Positions 47,560 to 62,039 of a stretch of 64,000 bases of DNA are shown here, piece by piece. Position 1 is the first letter of the stretch. Every line of letters starts with the position of its first letter. The DNA is from Letharia columbiana (lineage: Eukaryota; Ascomycota; Lecanoromycetes; Lecanorales; Parmeliaceae), in the NCBI RefSeq assembly GCF_014066305.1, contig NW_023501093.1:248001-312000 (forward strand). Direction: 5' to 3'. Below the pieces are notes generated by a model. It saw only the letters and a list, made by a program, of their open reading frames with translations, was not told the origin of the DNA and did no database searches. Made by a program: the position numbers and the translations under genes.

Positions 47560-50500
47560 AATCTTATTTATATCCTTTAGACTTAGTATTATATTCTTTC
47601 TCTATCGAATAATATATAATATAAGTAGATTATCGTCGAAGACTTCTATCTTTATTTAATTTAAATTTAATTAGAGAAAAATAATATTAGCTCTATAAAG
47701 AATATTAGCCTTATTATCGGCTTTGGTCTATTCGCAATTTAGCGAGATTATAAATAATATTATATTAACGATCGAAATTAACTTCTACGCGAAGTACGTA
47801 GCTATTAAATTAATATCTGAGATTAGATATAAGCGAGTTTTAATAATAATTAAATTATTATAGCTAACGCTATTTAGAACGCGATCTCTTATTTTAATAG
47901 TTAACTCTTTTTTCTTAATAACTATAAAGATATCGATAAGACTATACTTTAGAATATCGTATTACGAAGAGTATGAAATAACTCTAAAGTAGCTATTACT
48001 ATAACTTTATCTAATATTATCTTTATTCTCCTTTAAGATAATATTATCGCTTATTCTCGCTTTAAGATTCTTCTTAATATTATTACTTAGTTTAATTATG
48101 ATATATTAATAAGATCTAATTTAGCTTAGTTATTAAAGACGATCGAGCTTATTTTCTAAGATAAGATCTCTATATAAAATCGCTACAATATCGAGATCGT
48201 CGATTATATACTTTAAGATATTCGAAAAAATCTTACTTCTTTTAATAGTATAGTTATATACTTCTATAATAATTTTTATTAAATTCTTTTAGTTATTAAG
48301 AGTGCTAAGTTAGATTATATCGCTCGGATTACGTTAAAAGCGTTTTATCTTTAAAACTATATTTAAATCTTTAGACTAATAGAAAATATAAGATTTCGAA
48401 ATTCTAATCTTACTAATTAAGGCTAAACTAATATAGAGAAATTCTTTTAGAGGTGTCGTCGGCGACGGTAACACGTTCTAGGGGCGCTAATAGCGGCGTC
48501 TAGCTAATAGTACTCGAGTTTATATATAATATCTTAACGTAATAACTCTAAGAGCTTAATATCTAAGAAATCCAGCTATAGACTCTTAACTATTTTCTAA
48601 TAAAATACCTCTATATCTTTATTAAATATTTAAAAAGAATAAATAACTATATAATAAACGAAGTCTTTTTATTATTCTAATAAGCTACTTTATTTAATAT
48701 CTCGCTATTACTATATTATTCTTTAAGGCGTATACGCGTTATAATATAAAAAACTTTTTTATTAAATCGAGATAATTAAAAGAAATAACGATTAAGATTT
48801 AAGAGCTAAGAATCTTATTAGAAGATATATTCTAAAAAATTTAAATTAAAATATAATATAGATAATTAATATATTATATTAATTATTAATATAACGCTAT
48901 AATATTAATATTTAACTCTATTAAGATTATTATAAAAGAGTCTTTTTTAAATTAATAACTTAAAATTATTAATAAATAATTTATTAAGAATTAATTAAAT
49001 AACGAAGTAATATAAGAGAATAGTATATCGTTAAAGTATAGTCTATCTTCGAATAAGCTATAATCTAATAATAAAGTAAATTTAATATCTATTAAGTTTT
49101 ATTAATCTTCTCTCTCTTAATATAAGAAATATTTTAATCTAGATTTTCTAGAAGAATAAGTTATTAAAAAAGAGGATATTAATTAATATATATTAAAGAA
49201 GAAGAAAAGAAAGAAGTAAAGAAAAGCTAAGAAGAATAGATAGCGTGAGAAAAGATAGAGAATAATAGAGAAGTTAAGATAAAGGGGAGAAGATTTTTCT
49301 TAATTCTATAAATTCTATAAGTAAAATTATTAATTATAAAACTATAATAAATTAATAGGAAAAATAACTCCTCTATCTTCGCTATTCGAAATATTAATCT
49401 TTAAATAAAGGCGAGTTAATACTCTTAACTCTTTTTAATTACTAATAAAGAAAAAGATAAAAAAGACTTAATTATAGAAGATAAGCTTAATTCGCGCTTT
49501 ATCTCCGATAGTAAAAAGCGAGACGTTAAAAGAAGTAATTCTATTAAATTATATTAAATTAAAGTCTAGATCTAGACTATAGCTTTTATATATATTAATA
49601 TAAAAGAATAAGATAATATTTATTCGACGTAATAAGAAAGAAGAAGATATTATTATTTTAATAATATCGGCTCTTAAAAATAATAAATAGCTTTATTTAA
49701 AAATATTATTTAAATTACGAAGAAAATAGAATAAATTAATTTTAAGATAAATTATAAAGAGGTTAAAGAAGATTATAGAGCTTAAAAATATAATATTTAT
49801 AAAACTCTATAACGTTAAAGATTAAATAATATACTATTACTCTTCTTTCGCGATCGTTAAAGAAGCTAAAAATCGAAGCTTTTATATTAATATTTTAATT
49901 ATAAATATTATTAGATATTATATAAGAGAGCTTTAAATATATATAACGAATAAGAGTTCGCTAGATATTATAGATTTTTATCTTTTAATTATATAGATAA
50001 TAGAGATAAAGAACTTTAAGAGTTTAAAATTCTAATTAATATATTAGAAGTTTAAAAGTATTATAAGTAATAAAATTATAATTATTTTTAAAAAAAGCTT
50101 TAAAATATATAGCTTCGAGTTTATAATTAAATAATTAAAATTAAAATATAATAAAGTATTTAATATTAGATTTAGATTAATAAATTTAATTAAGATATAT
50201 AATATTTATAGAGAAGTATATTTAATAATTAAGTGCGAAAAACTATAGATATTAAAATCTATAAATATTATAAAGTTTTTTCTTATAAAGAATAGATTTA
50301 TTATATTATAATTATAGCTATATATAAGATATAAATAATTTTACTTAATATTTATTTAATTTTAAATCTAGATTATTTTAGAAAAATATATAATATAATA
50401 TAGAGTTATAAGGTTAATATTCTACTACTTTAAGAGATAAACCTATTTAATAAGATTATAAAATATTATAAAAGATTATTTCTATAAATAGCTATTATAA

Positions 50501-53500
50501 CTTATCGAGTTAAAAAAAATAAAGTCGCTATTATTATAAATATTAAATTTATAAAATAGTAAAAAGATAAAGACTTAAATTATATTCTTTATAAAGAAGA
50601 TAATAAAAGAATTTTAATTTATAAAGTTAAATATAAAGAATATATATTTATAATAGTATTAATATACGCTTTAACTAAAGGGGTTATAAGGCTATTATAA
50701 TTAAAAGTAAATATAAAAATACTTAAATAGATATTACTATGGATACTCTATAATATAATAAAGAGAGATTAAAATTTTACGCTAATCGCTATAGATAAAG
50801 TTTTTATAATCCCTCCATCTCTCTTATAACTACGAGTACTATTCGAATTATTATTAAAGCTTAAAGAAATAGCGTATATTATTTAATAAACGATTAGAGA
50901 ATTTAAAACTTAAATCTTAAAATCTTTATATACTTCTTAAGCGATAAAACCTTAATTTTTAGAATTAATTAAATTTATATTTAAGATAATTAAATAGAAG
51001 AATTAAAGAATTAGAAGATAGCGCTTAATAAATTACTTATTAATTATAAAACTATAACGACTATAATAAGAATAATCTTTATAATTACTTAAGAATTTAA
51101 GCGATAAAAATTATTATTTTTATTTCTATAAAGAAATTAGATATAAGCCTTATATTTAAAGATATTATAAATACTCTTAAAAGAAAACTCGATAAAAGAG
51201 TAAATAATTTATAAGATATTAATAGCGTAATTTATAAAATATATCGTAAAGAATAATTATAGAGTAAATTAGAAAGTTAAATATAATCTATAGCGTAATT
51301 ATCTATAACTATAAAAGAAAAAACGTTTTAAATTATTAAACTTCGAATTAGAGAAAAGAATAGTAATTATTAAAATACGCGAGAAATAGCTTATAGATAT
51401 ATATAATTAATTCTATTTCTATAATATTATAGCTAAATATCTTATTCTTAATAAGAAGTTAATAAGATAGTTTTTTATAAAAGCTAGATATATAAATTAT
51501 AGCTTTATTAAAACTCTAAAGAATAATTAAGAAGAGATATATATAAATTTAAAAGATATTCTTAGAATAGTAATAGATTATTATCGAAATCTTTATAATA
51601 TAAAATTCTTAGATAAGAGCGTTTAAGATAAAATTCTATAGTATATAATAGATTAAGTGAGCTCGATAATATTATTAAAATAAAAAACTCTATTAAAGCT
51701 TAAGAGATATAAATCGCTATTTATTAAGCGTTTTTAAAAACCTCGCTAAATAAAAATAATCTTTTAAGCGAGTTTTATAAGATTATTATAAGATATAAGA
51801 AGAAGAAAAAAGAGAAAATCTTAATTATTATTACGCGATTAATCTTCTTCTATAATTAAATATAGCGAAAATAGAAACTTCTAAAGTATTAAATAAATAA
51901 GATTCTTATTATTCTTTTTAAAAATAAAGGAAAATAAATCGATATTAAGAATTATTATCCTCTATCTATTATAAATATAAATTATAAAATCTTTATAAAT
52001 ATTTTAATATAATATCTAATAAAGACTTTAGGCGGGGTAATTAACGAATAATAATTAATCTTTTTATTAAAAAGACTTATTAATAATAATATTAAAATAA
52101 TTTAATTTCTAATAATTAAGTATAAACTCGCTAAAAAATTATCGTAGAAATAAGAGAAAATTATTATTCTCTTTTTTAATTAGAAAAAAATATATAATTA
52201 AATTAACTATAAGTTTCTTCTAGCGATTTTAAAAGAATTAAATATATTTAAGAAATTTATTATTTAAATATAGCTTATTTATAAAAAAGTTAAGATTAAG
52301 ATTTATATTAATAACTATATTAAAGAAATAATTATAATATAAAGTAATATAAAATAGAGGGATTCTCTAAGTTACCCCCTATTCGTAATTATAATTAAAA
52401 ATCTAATTTAATATATCACTTATAATTCTTAAATCTCGAAGATATAAATAGAGAATAGAGTATTAAAGATAATAATATATATTAATAATATTATAATTAT
52501 TATATAATTTTAAAAAGAGATAAATATTATAATAATAATTTTAAGAATCTATTACGCTATAATTAACGCGAGAATTAATTAAAATAAATTATATATATTA
52601 TATATAAGAAATATCGCTTATATTTATATTATTAATATAAAGAAAATTTCTCTTAATAATCTCTATAAATATCTAGGGATATTAATTAAGATAGATATTA
52701 ATTATTAATTAAATAATTTTTAAATTAAAATTCTATAAAAGATTAAGAAATTAGTATAAAACTAGTTATAATTTTATCTATCCTTTTAAAAATAGAGTAA
52801 TAATTAAAATTATCTTTATAATATCTCTTTCTAAATTTATCTTATAATTTTTATATATATTCTTAATAATACGTGATAAGTTAGAAAAGAAATATTATAA
52901 GTTAATATAAGATAATAAAGTTCGAGATATTATTCGCGATCTTTATATTTATTATTAAATAAAAAAAGATAAAGTTAAAATAATTAATTTATAAGTTATT
53001 ATTAATAAAAGCGTTATAGCTATAATTAATAGAGTAATTAACTTTCTTAAATTAATATAAATTATTTTAATTAAAGATATTTTAGCGTTATATATTTAAA
53101 GTTTTTTATATATCTTAATATTTATTAATTCTTAAATAACTCGATTCTTTAATTAATTTAATTATATTTTAAAGCTAATATAAACTATCTAATAGCGATA
53201 AAAAAAGATATCTATATAAATCCTTTAAATTAAATCCTCTTTAATTATTATAAAACTATTAATAATATTAATATTCTATTATTTATTATTAAGAAAAGTC
53301 GATTTAAAGAATATAAAAAAGTTTAACTTTAAGATTTAATAAGCTCTATAAAATAGAGGTATTAGAGTCTTAAAAGATATATAGAACTCGATATATATAA
53401 TTTTAATAATTTTAGCTAAAATAGTATATAATAAATACTCTTTTTAGATTAACTATATTATTAATAAATTAATTTCTAACGCTATTCTATTAAATTAATA

Positions 53501-54540
53501 CTTATTACTTTTAATTTTATATATATAAAGATTAGATATATTTTAATAGAAATACTTTATAGAGATTAACGATTATCTTATTTCTTTATTAAAGATTAAC
53601 TTTTAATAAATCTATCTTATAATTTTAAATAAGAGATTAAAAGCTATTAATTTTAGCGATAAAATTAAAAGCCTTATTCTCGTTTATTAATATTATTATA
53701 AATTAAAAGTCTTAATAAATAGAATATAAATTACGATTTATAATAAGTTTAGAATATCGCGTATAGAGAATCTTCTTTAATAATTACTTTATAAGAAGAT
53801 TTAATTAAAAATTAATTTTATTTAGATATCGATATAATAATAGCTATACTCTATTTATAATATTAATTAATTCTTATTTTATATATAGATCGAGTATATA
53901 ATATCGAAAGCGATATAAAAAGAGTTTTTTATTATTTTAGATTAATTAATTCTTAACTCGATATCTAAAATAAAAATTATTAATAAGATAATTATTTTTA
54001 TAGCACTTAGCTTTAATCTAAGAAGTATTAATAAAAAACGATAAAATATCCTTTATTAGATTACTATTTAATCTCTATAGAAATATTATTTATTATATAG
54101 TTTTAGCGATTTAGTTATATACTAATTTCTAGATATCGCTCGAAGTTATTATTAAATTCTAATTCGAAAGTAGATCTTTATAAATCGAATTTTATATCTT
54201 TATAAGAGATATTAAATTAAGAAATATAATATATAAATATTTAAGAATCTTTAAGACGAGTTTTTCGATCGAATAAAGATTTATAAAAGTCTTATTTACT
54301 TAATATTTAACTTCTTTATAATAATAAGTTAAATTAAGCGAAGGGTAATAGAGATAATTAAGAAGCTAAATAATATTATAAAGAATTAAAATATAAGTAT
54401 TAGCGATATTAGTAATTAAGATAAATTAATAAACTTAAATCTACCATTTAGATAGTTTTTCTAATTTTTTATTTATACTCTTTTTTCTTTAATTTATTTA
54501 ATTTAGCGTTAATTTAATAAAGTTACTTAATATAGCCCCC
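47560..54540 (+). mobile_element. LINE-type retrotransposon remnant (ends uncertain)
   Basis: Plus-strand non-LTR retrotransposon. The reverse transcriptase core lies at about 51900-52720. Upstream, 49140-49280 is strongly purine-rich and lysine-coding, as in a nucleic-acid-binding first ORF. Neither end, poly-A tail nor target duplication could be fixed, so the limits are guesses inside the Helitron-like insertion. Confidence 0.5.
51900..52720 (+). pseudogene. LINE reverse transcriptase core
   Basis: From 51901: ILIILFKNKGK*IDIKN then NYYPLSIININYKIF and TLGGVINE, matching the LINE RT block (LLYKKGDxxDxxNYRPISLLNxDYKIxxxxLxxRL). RDSLSYPLFVI (about 52365-52395) corresponds to GDPLSPLLFVI. 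IYINN near 52482-52496 occupies the place of the catalytic YADD box with both Asp changed to Asn. Many Gln, Arg and Trp codons are stops. Confidence 0.75.
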
Positions 54541-55777
54541 CTCTATAAAGGCCTTCGCGTGATACTCTATATATACTCGAGCGAGAGTAGTTTACGAGTT
54601 CGAGTCCTTATAGATTTCTAGGTGGGATATCTTTATTAAGGCGGCTACCTTAGCTAAATAGCCGAATAAAATAAATAACTTTCAAATTAACTAATATAAA
54701 GAAATTCGCTTAAAGACTATTAGATATAAGTAATAATATCTTAGTAAGCTTTAAAGGATAAGAAGCTATCGATTGGTTTATCGGGTAACTATTAAATAAC
54801 TTCATTACTTAGCTGATTAATACTATTTATAGTAACCTTAGCCTATATTAAATAGCTAATTTCTATATATCTAAAGCGATTCTTTATACTCTTAATAAGA
54901 ATATCGCTCGATTTAATAGTTAAGTTCTTAATAAGTTTTCTAGAGTTAAGATCGTTTATAATAGTAGAGATTAAGTCGTTAATAAGAAAGATAGCTTCCT
55001 TCTACTTACTAAAATAATAAATACCTTCGAATTAACCTCGCTTTCACCTTATTATTTAAAGTTAAAATAGAATTATATAGTAATGCTGCTAAGGAATTTA
55101 AAGCAGCGTATAAATTTATATAATAGAATATATTTATAAGTCAAGCATATTAAGTCTAAAATACTCGATTATCGTATTCTTAAAGGCGAACATAACGATA
55201 AATAATATTACATATTATGTATTCCTCTAGCTCCGCCTAATTTAAACGATCTATATACTTTCTTTTAACGCATTTAATTCTTAATTTAATTAGCCTTTAG
55301 TATAACGATTAATAAGGCCTAAGACTAGTTATTATAGTAGATCGACTTATATTTATACCCCGAGATCTTTATTTATAATTAACTATATATAGCCCTAAGC
55401 TAAGTTATTAATAAGGCCGGCCTATTAATTATAGTTCTAGGCGATCTATTAAGAAGATAATCTACTCGGCCGACGAGATATATTAAGAATAAGGTTATTA
55501 AGTAGATACTTCTTCCTTAGATAAGAACGTGATTAATTAGCGATCTATAGTGATAGAAGTAGGCTAAATGGGTTAAATGCCGTATAGAAAGTAAGTAGAG
55601 TCCGATTTGACTTAGGGTTAAGGCTTTTACCTTCTTTATTAATTTCGTAGTAGTGAAAGTAGATTAAAAACGCATAGTAAGCGATTAGAGTCTGATTTAT
55701 ACTTAGGGCTAGGGCTAAAATTCGATCTAACTTAGAAAAATTCAACTTTATAAATTTAATTCATGGGCCTTTACTTG
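54541..55777. other. 3' part of the Helitron-like insertion, unassigned
   Basis: Less AT-biased than the LINE, with coding texture but no family recognised. May hold the Helitron helicase C-terminus. The 66-codon minus-strand frame at 55545-55745 is probably chance. Confidence 0.35.
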
Positions 55778-56265
55778 TTACTATATATTAAATTAATTAT
55801 ATATTAATAAAGATTTATAATTTTATCTTCTAGATATAATTATATTTAATATTTTAAGATTTCTATAATAATTTAATATTAATTAATTAATATATTAATA
55901 TTATTATATCTAAATTATAATAAAGCAAATTTTATATTATACTTTTAAGTAGTTTAAAAAATAAAATTTATTTAATTATTAGCGTGTATAATAAAATTAT
56001 TTTTAATATTTATATTTTATTTAGCTTCGATATTATCTATATTCTTATAATCTAAATTTTTATTTTTATCTATATATATAATAACTTACGCGAAGAATAA
56101 AACTTTAAACTTTTTTTAAATTACGCTCGCGTATTTTTTTTATATAATATTATTAAAATATAAGTTTATTTATTAGAATAATAATTAGACTTAAAAGTTA
56201 TTTATTGTTTATTTATTATATTTTATCTAATCTATTTAAAAGCTTACTTCTATTTTTTTATTAAA
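55778..56265. repeat. Repeat X, second copy, right block
   Basis: Resumes with TTACTATATATTA and aligns by eye with 34246..34735, for example TTATAATTTTATCTT and the following 450 bases. Confidence 0.7.
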
Positions 56266-56318
56266 TCTATTAATTAGATTAAAATTTATATTTTATTTTT
56301 ATATAAATATCTAATTAT

Positions 56319-56467
56319 TGTTGAAATTCGGATCACGTAACTCTTGGCGTCTTGGCGGTCACGTGACATAATCATATAACACGCCTTAGCGTATCTATAT
56401 CTAGTCGCTCTTTCCTTTATAATAACTTCATAGTTAACAATTAAGTATCTTATCTTATATTTTTATA
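56319..56467 (+). repeat. Probable Copia 5' LTR
   Basis: 149 bases, starting TG and ending TA (CA before RIP), less mutated at its start (GGCGTCTTGGCGGTCACGTG). Assignment rests on the primer-site-like sequence that follows. Confidence 0.5.
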
Positions 56468-57569
56468 AGTTATAAGTCTAAACTCTATCTAGCAACTATT
56501 ATATTATTATTACTATTCGCCTCTATAACTACGACTGCCCTTAAGCTTTTAATATTTATCTTATAATATCTAAAGCCTATTATATAGAGATAATAATAGT
56601 AATAAAGATATTCTTTTAATCTTCTCAATAGAGATATTTCTCTCTTTTAAAATAGTTATAGATTTAAGCGAGTATAATTTATTAATAATATAAGAGGCTA
56701 AAAATCGCTATCGCCTTTATCTTAAGCGAGCTAAGATATATCGCCTTTAGTCGAAATATCGAACTCGCTAAGTATATTAAATATATAATTATATTATTAT
56801 ATAATCGAGTTATATTATTAAAGCCCTTTAAATTTTACTAGCTTTTACTAAGTTAGAATATTTAAGTTTATTAAAAATAGAGTTATTTTATATTAATATT
56901 AACTTTAAAACTATATATTAACTATCGAATTAATAGTTATTAATTAAAACTAGTTAAATATTAATATTAATAATCTAATTATAGTTTAAAGTATTTTAGA
57001 GCTGGTACTATTATCTCTTAATACGTCTATAAATTTACTAAGATTAAAATAATAAGAATATCTTATTAATATTAGCTTTTAAGTCTTTAAAAGCCTCTTA
57101 AAAAAGAGGGCTAAGATCTTATTATCGAATTCTTTCTTTATAATCGCTTATATTCTATTATCGTAATTATAAAGTTAGAATAATCTTCGAAGTCTTATAA
57201 TAATAATTAGCGATATAGATATTCTAAATTTAAATTTCTAAATAAGTAATATAAGAAGAATATTAATCCCTCTTTAAGAAGAAGGTTTATATATTTATAA
57301 TAATTATACTTTATATAGTCTTATTAGAAATTAGCCTTTATCTATAAGTTATCTTTATTATTAAATATCTTTTATTTTAATTATATCGCCTATATCTATC
57401 GTAGCTCTATATATAAATATTTTCTATTTTTTATATAAGAACTCGAAGCTTAAAGATAATAGTTAACTAGTATTAATAAGATCTTTAAAAACTTTAATAA
57501 CGATTAGAGTATTTATTCTACTTTTACTACTTTATTAAATAATAATTTTATTAATTTTAAATCTAAAGT

Positions 57570-58245
57570 TACCGTCCTGCCCGTTTGTAAAGTTTCAGAA
57601 CTAGCGTATTACGGTTATGAAACGGTATTATAACGATTCTATGCTAGTTGAAAAACCGTTCTAGAACCGATTTACAACCGATTCATAACCGTTTTACAAC
57701 AGTCGTAAACTATAGACCTCTTCCCTTAGAACCCATAACGGTTATAGTTTTACAACCGTTCTACAACCGTTTTATAATCGTTATAATAATATTTTTTTAT
57801 TTTTATTTTTTTACTAAGTCTCGAATAGGCTAGTAGTATTATATAATATATCTTCTAATATAAAAATTTCGCTAAAATTCGAAAAAAACGAATTTTAAGT
57901 TGTTAGCGTTGATATTTAAGCTTATATATACTAAGCGAATTTTCAGCCCTATAAAGAACTTTAAAATTAAAATTTATTTTTAGTTATTATATAGATTATT
58001 TATAGTTCTATAAGAATCGTATAACCGTTCTACAACCGTTTTACAACCGTTCGACAACTGTCACGTGACCGTCACGTGACCGTTGAACAACCGATGTGAA
58101 ATTATGAGTTAGAATAATTCTTCTAACGAGTATGAATTGAGTTTCGTATCGGTTGTATATCGGTGATACATCGGTTGTTTATCGGTTATTAGTTATAGAA
58201 CCGTTATATAACGGTAATATATCTTTAGTAATGGCCAGGACAGTA
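57570..58245. mobile_element. Tc1/mariner-like non-autonomous element with ACAACCGTT repeats
   Basis: Bounded by TA on each side and by short inverted ends (CCGTCCTGCCCGTT on the left; the right end reads CTGTCCTGGCCATT in reverse complement). Both subterminal regions are dense in the 7-mer AACCGTT and its complement, in phrases such as TACAACCGTT repeated every 10-11 bases. The same 7-mer recurs at 26190-26245 inside the hAT-like region. No transposase. Confidence 0.65.
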
Positions 58246-61200
58246 GCGAAAATATATTTAGCTCTATAAGCGATACTAAGCTATTCGACCTTTATACTAA
58301 AAAGTCTATTATATTTATTTCGAAGTTATTCTTAGAATCTTTCTTTAAATTTACTATTTCGTTTAAAATATTAGTTAAATTACTATTACTATTATTATTA
58401 TCACCCTCTTTATTAATATTCTATATATCTTTATCTAGATTATCTTCTAGCGATAATAGATCTAAATAATTAATTATAGTATTTTATAACTAAGATTTAA
58501 TTCTAATTTAGCGAAAATAATTTTCTTTTAATCTTTATCGCTATTCTAAAATTTAATATAGAATATATTAGATAAAAATAAGATATTAAGAATTAATTAA
58601 TACTTAATAATCTTTTATTTTTTATTAAAATTACGAAGTTTAAAGCTTATATAATTATTTTCTAATATTTTAAATATAGTAATCGCTAGTTTATCGAGAT
58701 TAATTATAATAATAAAAATTTTTAAATAATATTAGACGTTATTATTAAATATTATAAGTCTAAAGACTTTAAACTCTATATAAAGCTAATTCGCTAATTA
58801 CTCGATATTACTCTTACTTTTAAAGAAGATATTCGCTAATACGAAAAGAACTTTTATAAGGTTACTATCAAAATCGTTAGCCTATATAAATCGCTCGCTT
58901 TTATTAGAGCTCTTTCTAATTTAACTCTTTCTTATAAAATTCGAGAACTCTTTTAATATCTTTATAATTATTTATACTTAGATTTATAAGCTATATAATA
59001 ATAAGATTATTAAATTTAATAAAGTTATCTATATCGCGGTAAATAAAGAGATCTATCTACTATTATTTAAAGATAATAATATTATTATATACGCTATTTA
59101 TAATAATAATAATAAAAATAAAAATAAGTAATTTATTAAATATTATAAAACCGACAATTCGAAAATTAATCGCGAAACTTATTCTCTATATAAGATCGCC
59201 GAACGTAAATTTAGATATTTCCTCGCTAAATACTAGACTAAGTTCTCTTATCTAAAGCCTAAAAAGTTTATATCAAATAAAAAAAAAAGAAGAAGACTTA
59301 TATTATTATAATTAATTTTAATAATATAGAGAAAGATCTTAGCACTAAGCGTAAGCGTATCGAAGAGATATTCTTTAATACCTTTACTTTAGAGAAGAAT
59401 AAATATCTTAATATTAATTATATCTTTCTAAAAGAATTAGATTTAATTATATATTATATAAATTCTAATTTTAATAATTTTAATATTCTCGATATAGCTA
59501 ATAATAAAAAAGTTATTAACTTAATAATTATCGATTCTAATTTAAAGTATAACTTAATAACTATTAACTCTATTAACTTATACTCTTATATAATAATAAA
59601 CTCTAATTACTCTCGCTATTCCTTCGCTAATTATTTAATATTTATTATTTATAAAAAAATCTACTCTCGCTTTATTCGCGATATTAAGAATAATTAAATT
59701 TAATTCCTTAATTATAATATTATTAGTTTAAATTACTTCGTTTAAGATAAGTATATAAATATTATTTTATTTAATATCTTATATATATTCGATATAGACG
59801 TTAATCTTCTTTCTATTAATAAACTCTTAAACTTCGATATTATAATCGTCTTTTATAAGACTAGCTACGCTTTAACTAAAGACGATCTAAAGCTTATAAA
59901 TATTTATAATCGAGATTTATTTTTTTTTAACCTCTAAGATAGTTTAAATAGTACTTTAGCGATATATAGTATTTCTTTAAACTCGATTTATTAACTTTAA
60001 TATATTTATATAAGCTATTTAAATTAATAGAATTTAAATAAGCTCTTTATAATAATAATAAATATAGATTTTATTAAGAATATCGCGAATAAATATACTT
60101 ACGAGTGCTATATTATAAAGTGTTAGAAGACTATTCCTTATATTAATCTTACTACGCCCGATATATAATTAAGCGAATTTATTTATAGCGATCTTATAAA
60201 ATCTTTATTTCTTATTAATTTTAATAGCTATAAATACTTTATAATATTTAAAAATAATTTTATCTTCTACTCTAAAGTCTACTATATTTATTATAAGAGT
60301 AAGATTTTTACTATATTTTTATAATTTAAAGTTTATCTTAAGTTATATAGCTATAAAATCTCTTATATTCGCCTCGATAATAAAGGCGAGTATATATTTA
60401 AAGTTTTTCTTAATTATCTCGCTCTATTAGATATTAAATAGAAATCTATTATCTTTAATAATCTCTAGATAAATAATATAATTAAATGTTTTAGATAAAC
60501 TCTATTATATAAGATATATTCTATTCTATTAAGCTTTAATCTTAATAAATTCTTTTAATCTAAAATTATTATTATCGCTAATTATTTAATAATATAATCG
60601 CTTAATATTAAAATTATTATAATCTCTTTTAAGGCCTTCTATTAATAAAAATCTATTCTTTCTTACTTATATATAATTAATTCTATTACTTACGCGATAA
60701 AATAAATTTAGAAAAAGCTTATAAATCGAAGTAAAAAGTATATATTACTAAGATATAAAGGGGAGTATATCTTTTAATTATATAATCTTATTAAAAAGAT
60801 AATTATTCGCGCTAATAGCGTATACTTTATAAAAAAATAACCTCTAATTATAAACTCGAAAGAAGAAATCGAGGTTTATAAGCTCTTAAATAAATAATAA
60901 TATTTAATAGTATTAGTATTCGCTATAGGGGAGATATTAAATAAATAGCGTATTACTAATATTTCGAAAGATATTAAATCTAAAAACGTTATATCTATAA
61001 TTAAAATAGCTATTAAATCTTTAACGACTTTAAAATCTTTAATATTTATAAGATTAAGATTAAATTTTCTTTAGTTAATTAATAAGAAAGCGCCTTCGCG
61101 GAGATCTATATAAGAGTTTTTAATATAATAAATTTAATTAATTACGCGAGAGCCCTTAATTTAAGTATTTTTAATACGAGCTACTCGATTAAATACTATA

Positions 61201-62039
61201 TCTATATCTATATTAATAATTTAATCTACGCTATCTATATAGAAAATTTCCTTAAACTTAAATTTAATATTCTTAAACTTAGATTTACTATCTACTATTA
61301 TCGAAGTTATATAAGCTATTCGCGAAGATTATAAGTTGAGCGCTATTTAAAGAGTGCTATATAATTATTTAAATCTTATAATTTTAAATCTATAAGATCT
61401 ATCCTCTAACCCTCTTTTGAAAACCTTTATAATATTCGCTTTACTTATTAATTATACTAATAAATCGAATATTTTTGAGCTTATTACTTATAAGTAGACT
61501 ATATTTAATTAATTATCTCAAATAAATTAAAAACTTTCTATAAAGAATAAGTATAAATCTTTTATAAATAATAATTACTTAATATCTTATCTAGACGTCT
61601 TTTAAGATTTATATTCTAAGAGATAGATAAGTCTATATCTTAAAATAGGGTCTCGATAAAGAAATTATTCGCTATAAGATACGCTAGATTATTTAAGAAT
61701 TTAAATAGTAGAAGAGCTATAATTATTATAATATTTTTATATTAATAATAAAGTCTATAAGTTATAAGATAATCTTCGCATTTATAATTATTCTAAATTA
61801 GAATCTAAAGTAAATAGATATTAAAATTATCTTTTTATATAATAATATAAAGAAAGAGATTTATATATATTAATTTAATAGCTTTAGTAAAGATAATATT
61901 AAGATCTATAAGTTAAATAAGATATTTTATAATTTAAAATAATTCTCTTAAGTTTAATATTAATATTTCTTAAAGTATATAAAGAAGCTAGGTTTTCTCT
62001 TTATCGAATTAGATAATAGCGTATTTATAAACTCTAAAG

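Larger units (their letters stand above)
45427..55777 (+). mobile_element. Helitron-like insertion (about 10.35 kb) with nested LINE
   Basis: The boundaries follow from repeat X: the copy at 34 kb reads TTTTTTA|TTACTATATATTAG without interruption, whereas here the two halves are separated by this segment, with no target duplication. The insert starts TC right after host A and ends CTTG right before host T, as for Helitrons (5' TC, 3' CTRR, insertion between A and T), apart from the T in the 3' tetranucleotide. A Helitron helicase-like domain is present near its 5' end on the plus strand. Much of the middle is a LINE inserted later. All coding parts are destroyed by stops. Confidence 0.7.

Noticed and set aside
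55545..55745. 66-codon minus-strand frame in the AT-rich block
   Set aside because: Inside the Helitron-like insertion, no motif, isolated; chance frame.
57648..57833. Small protein gene over the ACAACCGTT repeats
   Set aside because: The frame is produced by the tandem repeat in a non-coding mobile element.
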